Of a DNA stretch of 64,000 nucleotides, positions 1 through 13,200 are shown in pieces. Within the stretch, counting starts at the first letter, position 1. Each line of letters begins with the position of its first letter. The stretch comes from Spirometra erinaceieuropaei (Eukaryota; Platyhelminthes; Cestoda; Diphyllobothriidea; Diphyllobothriidae). A program made the position numbers and the translations under genes. The notes under the pieces were generated by a model that saw only the letters and a program-made list of their open reading frames with translations, was not told the origin of the DNA and searched no databases. Location of the stretch: contig CACRXP010000722.1 in assembly GCA_902702965.1 (NCBI GenBank), forward strand, positions 1 to 64,000. The letters are read 5' to 3'.

Positions 1-1117
1 AAACTAAACCATACCCTTGTCCCGTTCTGACCAATTTCAGCCATCACTAGGCTAGCTTCGTTGTCGGGCGTGAGCCCGAATTTTATTACTAATGGTCCTT
101 TATCGCGGACTAGAATCCCAGGGGTGTTCGTTTGTTTTGATCTAGCAAAAGTGGCCGCTGTTTTGTTCAAATTTTTTTCCTCCTATTAGCGATCTAAAAT
201 GGTCGGGCATTAACAGAATTACTTCCCCCCGTCTCCCGCCTGCGGTTTTGCCGGGTTCTCGGTTTGTCTCTGAGGCTTGAATGAAGAGCCCCATTTGTGC
301 TGTCACGCGTCTCCATCCAGGCCTCAAAATTGGCTTCGCCTCAATCCACCAATCACAGTTTTCTCTTTTTTGCTTTTAGCGCGATAATTACTCGGCTATC
401 TTGCCTCTGACTACCACCCTCCCGGTTCGGTATTCATCTGCGCGCAGGTTACTAATACTGCACCGACTGGGGGCGGTGGTGCTGATGGATGTGTTTGTTG
501 TTTCACGCCATTCCAGGGAACCGTGACTGGAAGAACTCGCTAGTCACGCGATTTTCGCCTCATGAAAGCACTTCGCTCTCCTCGATCCTAAGGAAGGAAC
601 CTGTTTTTGTGAAAATTTAACCCCTAGTGGATGGCGGTTTTCAGGCCACGCTAGTCAGAGCGTCCCACCTGATCAGTCGACTGAGAGGTTTGGGACAGGC
701 CGGTTGGGAGCGAGAGTGAGGTCGGAGGCAGCGCTCAAGTTATTCGCCGCCGGTAATCTAACGCGCCATAAAATTAAGACAACGGGCTGACATTCAAGGA
801 TTGAAAGGGCGCCAGCTGAGGGCACTTCCTGCGAACTCACTTTTGCCCGATCGACGCCTTATCCTTGTGGTATGAGGGATCAGATTGTGTCTGGCAATCC
901 CAGGCGGATTCTTTGTCTTTGTCAGTCTCTCTGTCAGCGCACAAGCCGACCTTCGGGGCCCCCTTGACCTTGTCTTTTCATCGGCAATGATGTAAACGGA
1001 GATTAGCGTTCAGAGCATCTGACACTTCTCACTGCGCATGTCTGCCGTGCTCATCATTCCTTCCCGTAAATGTTTTAAGTAGCATTTTCATCGACAACCT
1101 TTTGTGTCCTCTCCAAG
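1..1117. other. Intron sequence, nothing recognised
   Basis: This precedes the first exon in the window. I see no exon of the N-terminal Sac domain here and no repeat shared with the rest of the window. Mixed composition with frequent stops in all frames. Confidence 0.5.
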
Positions 1118-1238
1118 GCTCACGCATGACGGTCTACTTTCGAAGCAGGACGACGTATTTCGAGTGAACTGTGTCGACTGTCTGGATCGAACTAACCTCG
1201 TCCAAAGCGTCTTTGGCAGTCTCGTAATTGAAACGCAG
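1118..1238 (+). CDS. INPP5F: SAC2 exon with the catalytic CX5RT motif
   Basis: The exon enters with one base completing a codon and then reads LTHDGLLSKQDDVFRVNC and CVDCLDRTNLVQ, ending in ETQ before GT at 1239. The catalytic Cys codon is at 1170-1172 and the Arg at 1188-1190, giving C-V-D-C-L-D-R-T, the Sac phosphatase P-loop. FRVNC before it and NLVQ after it are typical of SAC2/INPP5F. The acceptor is the AG at 1116-1117 behind a pyrimidine-rich stretch. This exon alone identifies the family; the catalytic residues are intact. Confidence 0.93.
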
Positions 1239-4200
1239 GTACTGTTTACCAATAGACGGCTGTCTTGTTGTTCCGCAACACTCCTCCTTGTACAATTTTT
1301 GACTGATTGGTGCCTTCAATGTTCGTTATAAAGTTTCCTATTTTCTCTTCACTTACCCTTTGATTGTCTTTCTTGAAAGCTACGTCACATTTTAAAGTTA
1401 GAGCAGACGAAAAAATCTTCTACTGGCAACCGTAAAGTTTTCCCACAGGACTGCGTTTTTTTGCAAAACAAGCTTCACGGGAAGACTGCAGCCTGAACGC
1501 GTAACTCCGGATGTTTGATTTTCGGCGCAAAATTACATCATATTCGCTGTCCTCGAAAGTACCGGCGTAAATAGCAGCGCAAGCATGGCACGCCCACGCA
1601 CCGTATACTGAATGATGCTATCGGAAATTAGAAGCATTATTTCCCCGGAATGAATTTAAAGCAGGCATGGACAGCAGAATTTATTGGTACCAGTACCATA
1701 TTCTGCAATCCTACTAAGGCTATCCAAGTTCCACGGGCGAAGGCTGCCCTGCCATTGCAGGCCACGTCAAATTGTGTTTACGAATTTGCATGCACTTGTG
1801 GATACATTGGGCGAACGCAAAAACAACTGGCAGCCAGGTCAGTTGAGCACCTGCCTAAATGGCTTCTAAAGCAGGAGGATAAGATTCTACGGTCTTCTAT
1901 TACAAAACATCTCCTTGATAGTGGCCATTCGGTTGACCCCAAAACGTCTTTTCGAGTATTAGTTCGAGCACGAAGTACTCGGTTATTGCGCTACCTGGAG
2001 GCAGCCTAAATACGGCGGGAGAAACCCGACCTGTGTAAACAGTTAGACCACGTGGTCAATCTCAGCTTTCCCTGGTAGGTCTGAGCCTTTTTGATTTTCG
2101 AAATCCCTCGGCGTGCTTACTTCCCCATTTTCATTCCTATCTTGCGTTTTGAAGTTATCATTTTACTGACTAGTCTACATGCAGTATACGATGACCTTGC
2201 TGTTTTACATTGATTTTCTCTGTCGAAGTTCAAACCTCTGTATCTTTCTCACTTGTTATCTGTGTTATGCAACGACAGGCTGCAGTTGATAAGCCGTCGC
2301 GAAATTTACTGGTACCAATAAATTCTGCTGTCCATGCCTGCTTTAAATATCGGAAATTAGGCAAGACTGACCTATTTGGTCCTCTAAACAGGACACGAGA
2401 TCTGGAACCGCCCACAATACGGGTGGCTTTGAGCTCACTTCCAGTTAAATAAGGGTTGCGGTTAAGTTAGAGATTAGGTTTAGGGTTTGATTTAAAGTTA
2501 ACGGTGAGGTTTGTCAGGATCAAGAATGTAGAGACTAGTTTTACCTGCTGATTTGAGGTTTAGTGTGGGGCTAGAGTTAAGATTAAGGCAGCTGTTAAGT
2601 TTTATATCAGGGTCATTTTTGGGAAATATTTTGCCCTATCCGGAATTATGCGCAGGTCTCCTTTATTACCTGGGCGGGGCGTTCCTATTTTCCCATGTCC
2701 TGTTTAGGTGACCATATCAGTCAGTCCTACCGGAAATTGTAAGGAAAAGGTGAGTGCACAGCGAGAAATGCTTCATTAGTCTTAACTCTCGCTCTTCAGT
2801 CCATCGTCAAAGACGTGCAGATAATGGCCGCATCCCCTGCGTTGACTGCCCCGCCAAATACGCAAGCGGAGTCACAAAGTTGCCGTCGACTGGTGGGGGG
2901 GGGCATTATTGGTACATAGAAGAGCATAATCACACCTGCGACTTTGCCACTGCGGGGATGTTAACACGAGCGGGGGTATCAAGTCGCCTCAATGGGTGAT
3001 CGGAGTGTGGGACTCCGGTCGCCAATTGGCCAGCAGTTTTTGTATAACTTCTTCCGACAAACTCCGAACTTCTTACTTTGTTCTTACACACGGATACCGG
3101 TTGACCAATCAAAACCCCCTTGAATCACTGGAGTACATTTTGGCCGGGTCGCTGTCCGTGCGCCCGATGAGTCGTCTCACCGCGTGTTCAGAGAACGAAT
3201 CCAGCCGTTGAGGGCCGGAAAGACTCGCTTAATGGATAGAACGAGTTTTCAGACTGGTTCTCGCCTCCTCATTTCCTCGTCTTCAGCATTCATGTACTGC
3301 GTATCTTTTCATCGAGTCCTTAATGGATGCGTATGGGTTATCGATCGCCTCGCATTGCAACGGCGTTCCATCTAATGCTGCCCTTCCGGTCATTAATTCA
3401 GCCATTTTCTCGCCAACCGTTTGAGAGCCAAGTGCTGCTCTCATTACAGCGTTGTATTTGACCGGGCGCAATACTAACTGAACAGTTTCAGAGCGCCGAC
3501 TTTTAGGCCGAGAACGAAAATCCTGTCACCGGCAGCCCGTGCGCAAGTAATTCGCGCGAGGGCGCGATTTCTTGGGGAGAAGACAGGTTGGTTATCAGGA
3601 TCCGAGTCGTCGAGGAGTGTAAAATTAAAAAAAGGGTAAAAAATGCCGTAACAAGAGAGTGAGTTTTACATTTTCAGCGTTGTGCGTCCTTGGCGAGGTC
3701 GATGTCGTCTGCTCTGCACTTATAGGACAGATTTTTCTTGTATAAATCCTCTTTTGCGTGTGAATGAGACGGGCTGAGGAGAAAAGGAGAGAAAAAATAA
3801 AAATTATCAGCTTTAGGCGGATAAACTAAAACAAAGCCGCTCGTCCCCCCCCCTTTGCTGAAATCCATGCCTAACTGTGCTATCTCATGAAACGTTAACC
3901 CAGATTCCGATATCTGGTTTCGATTTAAAAATATTGTTTACGTAGGGTTGTTTATCGTGCAGCATAACCCTAGGACATTTTTAGTCAGCGCAGGATTCCG
4001 GCTTTTGAATGAGCTTTCCGACCACCTGAAGAAACTATACTTCGTAAAAGATAACTACTAAAACAGCGGTAATTCTCCCCATTGATTTTCAATGCCCTTG
4101 TAACTTCAATTATATTTTATAGAAAACGTGCACAAAATACGCTCATTCGGTAAAAAATCATGTCTTTATAAATTTTATAGTCATAGAAATAGTATCTTAC

Positions 4201-7200
4201 GGTTTCAAAGATGTTTCTAGTTTTCCAAGACCGCGAAATGTATATTCATACACTATTGCATCAGAATTTTTGTTTATGCTACTTATAAATCACACAACCC
4301 GGCCCAAAATTTATTGCGCAATTTTATGAGTTTTATATGCGTTCTTCCTTAAAACGTGCAGAAATATGTGATATTCTCTTGATGAAATGCATAAAACATG
4401 TAGTTGTATAGAAAAGGTCGTAATAGAAGGGGTCGTATGCCCTGGAACAATCAAATCTCCCCTCAAAAACGGGCTACCGTTTTCGAACGGGATAGGTACT
4501 CTTCCTGGAATTCCCTGTTTCCATGTCCCCTCTTGGGCTTTTTTTATCCCGCTCCCTGCTCCCCCACCGAAGCGAATGCTCCAGCATCTTATCTATCTTT
4601 TCAGTTACGAAAGTTGGGCCTGCTGTCAATTGACGAGGATCTGCCAATCATGTTTCATCGAATGCTGCAGGGCCTCTGGGCCAACAATGGCGATGCGCTG
4701 AGTCGGCAGTACACGGGAACAGTAGCCATGAAGGTGAGTCACTTTGACCCCTTATTTATAAGGCCTTTTCAGAGTTAGATCGCAGGTGGTAGCCAGGAGT
4801 GGGGAAGCGGACGGCGACCTTAACTCTAATCCTAACCTTAACCCTAACACCAAGTCCAACCTTAAACATTAACCGTTAACCCTAACGGCAATCCTAACCG
4901 AAATCGTAAACGTAACCATAGTTCCTAGGCATAGCCGTAACTGAGAAACCTAACCATAATGCTGAAACCTATTCGTACGCTCAAACTCTAACCGTAAACT
5001 GAAAACCCAAACCTAAAGGCACAACTCTAACCCGAAATTCGGAAACCATTAACCGGTACCCTAATCCTAACCTCAAACGTAAAACGGAAGCCAAACGGGT
5101 CAGATGTGCTTATGGAGCCCCACAAAATAGCCCCAGTAAACGACCCCCCCCTCCCCCCAGCCACTTGTAATACGGCGCCTGGCTACCAACTGCGATCTAG
5201 CCCTTTTCAGCTTCAAGCAAGTAAGCTCCTCCAGCAACCACCGCGCAAAATTTAAAATATCTGTTTGAAGTGGCTTTCTGATCTCATTACATTTTTCCAG
5301 TTGCTGCAACCCGTTCGCTCTTCAACTGCCGGCTTTGGGAGGATATTTTTGGTTTCGGAGTCAGCATGTTCTGCTTCGTGCAAATCCCACAGTAATGAGT
5401 TTAGATCACAGTCAAGTGGGCGACGAACCCATGGCTCAGTGGCAATGCGTCTAACTTAATACCCAATGATCAGAGGATCGCGGTTTTGGGATGGGATATA
5501 GCCGACTGGCGACGGCTAGTAGGCTGGAAGCAGCATTCCTGTCGGCGCATCCTCTACATCGCTATACAAACACCAGAGGGGACTTGAATTTGATACCCTT
5601 CGGCATTGAGGATGGAGGCTGTCATCATCCGCAACCAGCTCAGTAAAACACTACTTCTAGACTTTTGGACATCCACTTCGATGTGCCTAACACTGTATCA
5701 ACCCTTCACTTCTACCGCGGCTTCCAACCTGGTCCATCGCCCCAGCTCATTCAGGTGTGATGTTGATGATGTCTCCGCGGTGGCCCCTCATTCTGCCACA
5801 GTGCACTCCGGTTTATTCTCCTGAAGACTTCTCAGCCTGGCGGTCTGTGTCACCTGTCAGAGACGTCGCATGACTGTCACCTCCCCGCCCCCCCCCCTCC
5901 CCCTTCCCCCCCCCCTAGGCACGTGAGATGGCCCACATATGGGGTCAGAACTAATAGCCCTCAACGTCGCCAATAGAAGCGAAGAGACGAGTCCCTTGAA
6001 GAAGAGGACACGGTCGCTGGAACAAGAGCTTTATTAACCTGACGTTTCGGATTCCTGCTCGAACCCATCATCAGAGACGAAAGCAGATAGGGGTGGTTCA
6101 TGCACAAGGGGCTGCAGTATTTAGAGGATGCAGTCGCCATGCTACCGCATATCTATGACCATTCACGGCTCCCCCCTTCATCCGGGATCGTCGCTCTTGG
6201 TGTGATGACTGTTTGATGGCCGACATTCGCGTCGTTAATTGCTGCAATTTCATCACGTGCGTTGGATGTTGGTGTGGTGATTGCTCGACCATCTGATGCA
6301 CCGACCCTGGAGTTGGAGAAAGTGTTCACCTGTGCGCTCCCCGCGTGGCTAATTACACCGCCTAGGCGAAGTTTCAGCACCGATTATGGGAGTCGAAGGT
6401 CATTGCACTTGTTAATTGGCCGGGGGGCCAGTAAACCATGACTCAAGCAGCTCCCGGCTCACTCCGTTGTCACCTCTAGCGAGAATTTCGGCCTCGTCAA
6501 ATTTTAACGTGTGGCCGGATCTCGTCGAATGAGCCCCAACGTCTTATGCATTCTGGAGAAGGCTGAGCCATTGACTGTGTAACCAAAACTTGTGTAATTC
6601 ATATTGACCCAACTGTGAAAAACTCGCCGCCTCGGTGGGATTCGAACCCACGCAGTAAGGGGAAGGCTTTAGTACAGCCAACCCTCTAACCACCTGAGCT
6701 ACAAGGCCCCGTCGGGAGACTTGGGTTTAATTACATTTGGGTCAAGTTAGCCGCCCAACCTACTGCAACGTCTGGAATCCACCAAATCTGATACAGTAAG
6801 TTGACTGCCCAGGCAGGATTTCCTAAGTAATTCACCTAGAATCCACCAGATGACTACCAGGCGTGCGTAATTCATAGATGTTTTGGCAGATCTTGAATAA
6901 TTCATATTGACCCAAATGTGATTAAACACGCGTCGTCCGGCGGGGCCTCGTAGCTCAATTGGTTAGATCGTTGGCTGCACTGAAGCCTTTCCCTTACTGC
7001 GTGGGTTTGAATCCCACCGAGGCGCCGAGTTTTTCACAGTTGGGTCAATATGAATTATTCAAAATCTGCCAAAACATCTGTCAACACTTGTGTGCCAATC
7101 CGGCATGATATTTCTATTTCTGCCGCTGGGCGTCTCATTCTTTGGTGAGGGGTTGCAAGTATCGTTTGGCAAGCAACCACAGCAGCATTCGTCAGGGGGT

Positions 7201-10200
7201 TCTAAAATCATGTGAGGTAACTTTAATCATTCGAGACACCAGAGTCCCTGATTTTTCCTCCAGCCCCACCAGCAGCCACAAAGCGGCGCGTAATATAGGC
7301 AGAATAGCATTAGGGACGCTGGAGGACTTCTAACCAACAGGTCGCGGGATCGAGCCCCAGTTGTTCGACATTTCGGAGTTGGGTATGACTGGCTGACGAC
7401 GGCTTATAAGCCAGAAATAGCCACTCCTGTCTCCCTTGTCTTTGTTAGTAATGCTATTCTGCCGCTGTGTGGCTTCTGGTGGAGCTCAAGAGAGAGAGCG
7501 CGCGCGGAAACGCAACGAGACAAGTGACTTCCATAGCGCGATCGGCGAGCGCCCTTCCACCATTGCTCTGATTTCTCGGTCATAACGCGTTCAACTTTTA
7601 CAAAACAGGGAACCAGCTTCTTACCACGTCCTTTGCGGGTACAGCAAAAGCATCTCAGTGCCTGTTCATGTAATGCTGACTAAGTACTGATCAGTTGCGA
7701 ATATCGCCCAGTTATTCCAGTGAGGCGGACGATTTCGACTCAGTTACTAACGTAAAATTTCAGATCAGACCTGAGGACGTTTGACCCTAGAACTTCACTC
7801 CCAGTTCACGCAATAACTGGGAGTAAATTTAAACACGCGAAGGTTTCTGTTGAGCCCACCCGCCCTCATTTGCGTCACGCGACCACAGCATCTCAGGTGG
7901 AACACGTGGTTAACATTGAAAAGGAGCTTATATTTGGAGTATAGGAATAAAGTTGAATGAGGATTCAGTAAGGAAGCTTCTACCACATTCAATAACATTT
8001 TGGGGTAGAGGTCGAGAGGCTGATTTATCAAAAAGACGGTCTGCCTTCGAGAAGCGAACAGGCAGGTCCGTGAAAGCAGTCGTGAAGAATGAGACACGAT
8101 CGCTGGGACAAGAGCTTTACTTGCCACCATGTCCACCATGTGCTCCACAGCAAGGTGAGAGCAGGCGCGGTGACATGCGCGTGACTTCTTTTATAGTGAT
8201 AGTAAGCTTGCACTGCATCTACCGCACTCTCTCCTCCTTCCCTACCTGGACCCGGTTTTAAGACATAATCCAGGAGACCGGAGGCGGGAGAAGGCATTCA
8301 TTAGATGTATCAGCTCGACCGTACCAGGCGACTGCGTACACTGGCTCAGCACCAGTGACTTTCATGTGAATAACCTTGTAGTAATAGTAGACTTTTACAG
8401 TACCCATCACACCCTCTCTCCCCTCACCCACCTGGGCTCGGTGTCAAGATAACGTCAGGACGACCGGAAGTGAGCACGGGCGCCGTGACGGACGAAGTCG
8501 GACGACCCGTCTACGCGTCCCACGCACGACCTGACCCCAATAGCCCGTACCAAGCCATCATGAGAGCGCTCAGATCTCACATTGCGTGGGCGTGCCGTAA
8601 AGACCACGTCGAGCCTGATCAAGTTATAACGTCAGCTGGCAACTTTCCAAACTTCGACTCCCTAGCGCGGCGCGAGTACTTCGAGTGTGTCAACTTTATG
8701 ATAGAGGGCAATGCGCTGGTCTGCTGTGGCGGATGGATTCTTAATCGTTAGCCTCAGTCCCTATTTCTACCCCCGTGCAGCAATCGGCCGTCCGAGCCCC
8801 TCTCCCAACTAGCCACCCAATCACGTGCCTCCTCAGGCCTAATAGCTCGCGCATTCGTGGCAGACTTTCGTAATTGCAGCAACAATGGCCTAATGGACCA
8901 CGCCCAAGTCACGTTAATCGTCGAGCTTTCATTGCCAATGGTGGTGATTGGCTCGACGTTTGCTGAATTGCCTTCAGTCTGTTCTGTTACGCACCGGTAC
9001 GGATGTTCATCTGCCTCCCCTCCCCGTGTTCACGGGAATAGGTGTTAAAACTGCAGGCAGCGAGGGCGGTTGGTCAACTGTGGGCAAAAGATCCAAGACT
9101 CCATCAGTTCGCGATCACTGTTCTCACGCCTCGCGGAGATTTCGACTTTATGGGACTTTACGTCCTGATTGGGTCTTATCGAATGAGTAGCTCCTCGCTC
9201 GCGTTTTCGATGCGTTTTCGGCTCTCCGCTTCCATGTTAGTCTACCCATGTCCTCGGCTTAGTTGTTTGCCGACGGCTGCCCTGGACAGGAACAAGTCGG
9301 GTCCATATTTGAAAATCTACATCGATTACTCTATCCATGGAGCAAAAGGGTTATCCGCCTGACGTTCCTGACGCGAATAGCCGAGCACGCAGCAGCAGTG
9401 AGGAGGCAGAACATCGATTCTCAAGTTCCGGCTTATTAGACGGGACTCAACTGCACATTAAGGTTTAATGAGGTCGAAATTCTCACAAGAAGTAACAGCC
9501 ACGTGAGCCGCGAGCTGCACGAATCGTTCGCAGTCGATTAACGAGTGCAGTTACATCCGCCCTGCTTATTCTATGCAGGGACTTTGCCTGTGCAGAATAA
9601 TTAGCCGGGAGGGGAGTGCTGGAGCGAGCACTTTTACCGTTGCCAGTGTCGGTAAGCCGAGCCAATAATCAACACAAGTTATGTAATTGTCACAATTACC
9701 AACTCGACTGTGGGCAATTAGGGCATTATCGCCCCAAGGGCAATCATTTATGATGAAAGCGTGGACCGCCAGTAGTTGTGCCCTGGCATAGCAACCGCAT
9801 TTAACAAATACTGCAACCCCTGTGCACCCATTACCCTTATCTGATCCAGTCTGTGGTGTCCACTCCTAGCGTGAACCCGAAACGTCAACGAATAAAACTC
9901 TTGTTCCAGCGATCGCGTCTCCCTCTTCTGAACTGCTCCCTGGTATTTCAAGTTTCTAATTCCTTCACAAATTAATCGCCAACTTGGAGTAAAATCAGTC
10001 TCCTTGAGGCTTGTAGGCTCAGACGGGAATTTGATGTGTGAATATTTGGGCCGATGTCCATCAGCCACGGCGAAATAGCCGCGTAATATTTGCATACTGC
10101 CAACAGGCAGCCAGTAGTATATGCATAGGCTGCACGATATACCATGATTGACACCACATGTATTAGCTTAAAGCCCAGACACCCGTTTTGCCGACTTTCT

Positions 10201-13200
10201 ACTGCTGTATGACATTGCCGCGCGATGTTCGGCTCGTCAGTGGGTTCCCCAGTGTTCCCTGTGGACTACAGCAGTTCATGAACAGTACGCGGTTATTCTG
10301 TTGTAACTGATGGATTTCGATCCAAATATCCTCATCAAATTCGAGTCTGAGCCTATAATTCTCAAATAGACTGACTTACTACGATTTAGCGATTAATTTC
10401 TGAGGAGGTAACAATCGGGAGAGGGCACCCAAAAATATACTGCCGGCCAAAGCAGCGATCTTATCGCAACTGTCCCAAGCTATGCAGCCATTGACTGAGC
10501 CGCACTCTGACGACTGCGAAAGCTCCTGACGTCTGGAAGTAATGGTAAAAATGGATAATCCAAGTGCTCGGTCAACGGCGATCGTATTGCAATTGTCCGT
10601 AGTTAAGCTACTATAGAATAATCCGCATAGGGACTACTGCGGTCGTTTGTCAGCAGTGGACGCTTATATTAAGGTTGTTTAACGTAGGGTGGGTCTACAG
10701 CGATCGTTTTGCTACTGTCCAAAGGGTATGGTGCCATAGATTGAGCCGCATACCTACAACTGCGGTCATTCCTCACCTAAGGAAGAAATGGTCATGATGG
10801 ATAAGCCAAAGGGCCGGTCCACAACCATCGTATCGCAAATGTTTGAACGTATGCTACCATCGAGTAAGCCGCATATCGACTACTGTGCTCGCTCTTCAGC
10901 TGTGGAAGCTAATGTCAAGGTTGGTAAACATAGGATTGGTCTAAAGCGATCATTACCCAACTTTCCTAAGCTATGCTGTTCTAAAGTAAGCCGCAAACGG
11001 ACTAATGTCGTCGCTCGTGACCTAAGCAAGCATATGTGAAGGATGGCAAACCAATGGTCGGTCTACAGCGATCGTTTCTGAACTAGGGGAGATTTAGCCA
11101 CCTACTCAAATAGGTATAGCAGGTATTATTTCTAGGCAACAGCTATTTGGGTGTCCTCTCCCGATTGTTACCTCTGAGGAAATTAAAAACTTGCTATTTA
11201 AAAACTGGAGTCAGGCGGGTGCTCACATCCTCGCCTGTATGGACTCCGTCCATTTTTTACTTAGGACGCCTCGGAGTCTAGTGCTCAGGTTAGCAAACGT
11301 AAGAGATCCGGGTAGATAATCTGATGAAATGGAAGTGCTCACTGGATCGAGGGACTTGTTTGACTGACGTTTTGGAAGAGCTGGGGCGGCTCTCCATGAT
11401 CAAAACGTCTAGTGCAAAAATTGATCAGAATTTTGAACAGACAGCCGAATTAGTTGGCCTTGGGCTGGTCGATTTTTTTTTTCGCTGCCTTGGCCTACTG
11501 GCCGTCGCCTGTGAGTGTTGGTGGCCTCCTCTATTGTGTGTCGTCACCGCAATTTGGGTCAGTTGCGTTTGCGTCCCCCTTGTGGGTGAATTGGTCGACA
11601 GGCCATGTTTGCTCGGTAGTCTTAGGCTCCGTGCGACTATCTTGTCTTCGTCACGTCGTATGCAGTGACGTAGGACTTTATAGGCCGAAGGAAGGTCTAG
11701 ATGCCTGTTGATGGAGTTGGCATCTGAGTACCAAGCCTAGAGTATGAGACGCTCTGTCCTTGAGGTGCCCCTGCCTAAGACGGCTGCTCCTTGAAAATCA
11801 AAACTGTGACCAGTTTGCCCGATGTGAGCTGCAACCTGTGAGTTTGGGTCTAGTCCCCGAGTTGCCAGTTTGTGCTCATGTGGGCTGGTCTGCAATTTCC
11901 GTCCGGTTTCCCCAACGTAGTTGCAGTCTCCATCGTTACAACGTATTTGATAGACAACTGCTGGAGTTTTAGTGGGTGGCAGTATGTTTTTGGGTTGCAT
12001 CAAACGGAGTCTATTGCGTCTATCTGATCCTTTCACCGCGATCACAGATGCCCTATTTTTCTTTTTCTTCTGTTATTGGAGACAGTCTGCCTGATTTGTT
12101 CAAGCTAGTCAATGTGAGTTTTGCTAAACGTGCACACCTTCTGCCTGATATTCCCAAGGGTGATTTCACGCGCACAGGACTACGCACAATGAACGGTCTC
12201 GTGCGGGATGGAGTCTCCTCCGTCAACCGGTGAGTTACGTTTTTTTCCAATAAAGCATCTTCGTAAGCTTGTGATATGCCTGGTAATTAGCTGTCATTCG
12301 CATTCGGGTCCGTTCGGAGGCCCGTTTTGACCATCTAATAGTCTTTTCCCCTTTTGCAGACCACAGGTAGCCGTTTAGGGACTTTCTAAGACAAGCTATT
12401 AGCGTCAAAATCGTTGTGTTTTCCGTAGAGAGGTTAGCCGATGGCGACAGGCGGTCAGAAGCAGCTAGTTTTTTGCAGAGTTTACCCACAGGGAAACCGA
12501 CTGGGGAAACATGAGTGCCTGTCATTCTCGCATTGTTTACCGCATACGTTAAGTCCTTAATTTCCAGGCTCTTAAACTCGGGATTATTAACTGGGTTCGA
12601 AGGTAAATATCCTACCATTTGGCTGCAGAATCCTCCGACTCCATCTTGGAATCAAGCTTAATGACATTTACCGTGTCATGATTGTCCCACTGTCTTTAAA
12701 GTATTCTTTTCTGAGCGCTGACCATGAAAGTCCCGATCAAACCTCGTTAGGATCTGTTTTTAAACCGAAAACTGTCGTTTTTAAAGCAGCGTGGTTGCCG
12801 CCTGTTGCCCACAAACTCAAGTTTTCCAAATGACTTGGAGAAGGATAATTTTTTAAATGGGGGTTCGCTTTCTTCCAAAGCATCTGCCCTATTCAGGTAC
12901 GTTCGCTCATGTCACTCAACCTGGGACTCTCGTGCTGCTATGGCTCGACCAGGCGCTCCGTAATAACACGAACGCTGCGTGTTCACGATGTGATATCCCC
13001 GCCACCACAAAGATTTGCGTGTAATAAGGACCCGTTCAGTCAGGCCTCCTGTACGGTTGTGAATGCTGAACTTTGCACATGGAAGTGTTTGGCCACCACT
13101 GTCCGCGAATCATCCGTCGAATGAGGCACCTTGACTTCATTTCAAACGAGACAGTCTGTACTCGCTGTAACAACATCGCGAGCTTACCGTTAGTGACCTA

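Noticed and set aside
6942..7026. A genuine tRNA gene (also 6627-6710, 35480-35550, 44750-44815)
   Set aside because: A and B boxes are good, but acceptor stems have bulges, position 33 is not always T, and each is attached to a repeated SINE-like tail in several copies.
8470..8751. A 93-codon plus frame (GRPVYASHARPDPN...)
   Set aside because: Its landmarks recur as nucleotide repeats at 37.1-37.4 kb in other frames, so it is a repeat (R6) rather than a gene.
10396..11186. CRISPR array
   Set aside because: Units are about 123 bp, diverged throughout and lack the alternating constant repeat and unique spacer; the sequence is eukaryotic.
12235..12618. A 127-codon minus-strand frame as a real gene
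   Set aside because: No motif or neighbouring exon; it may be an upstream remnant of the Penelope copy at 11737-12045.
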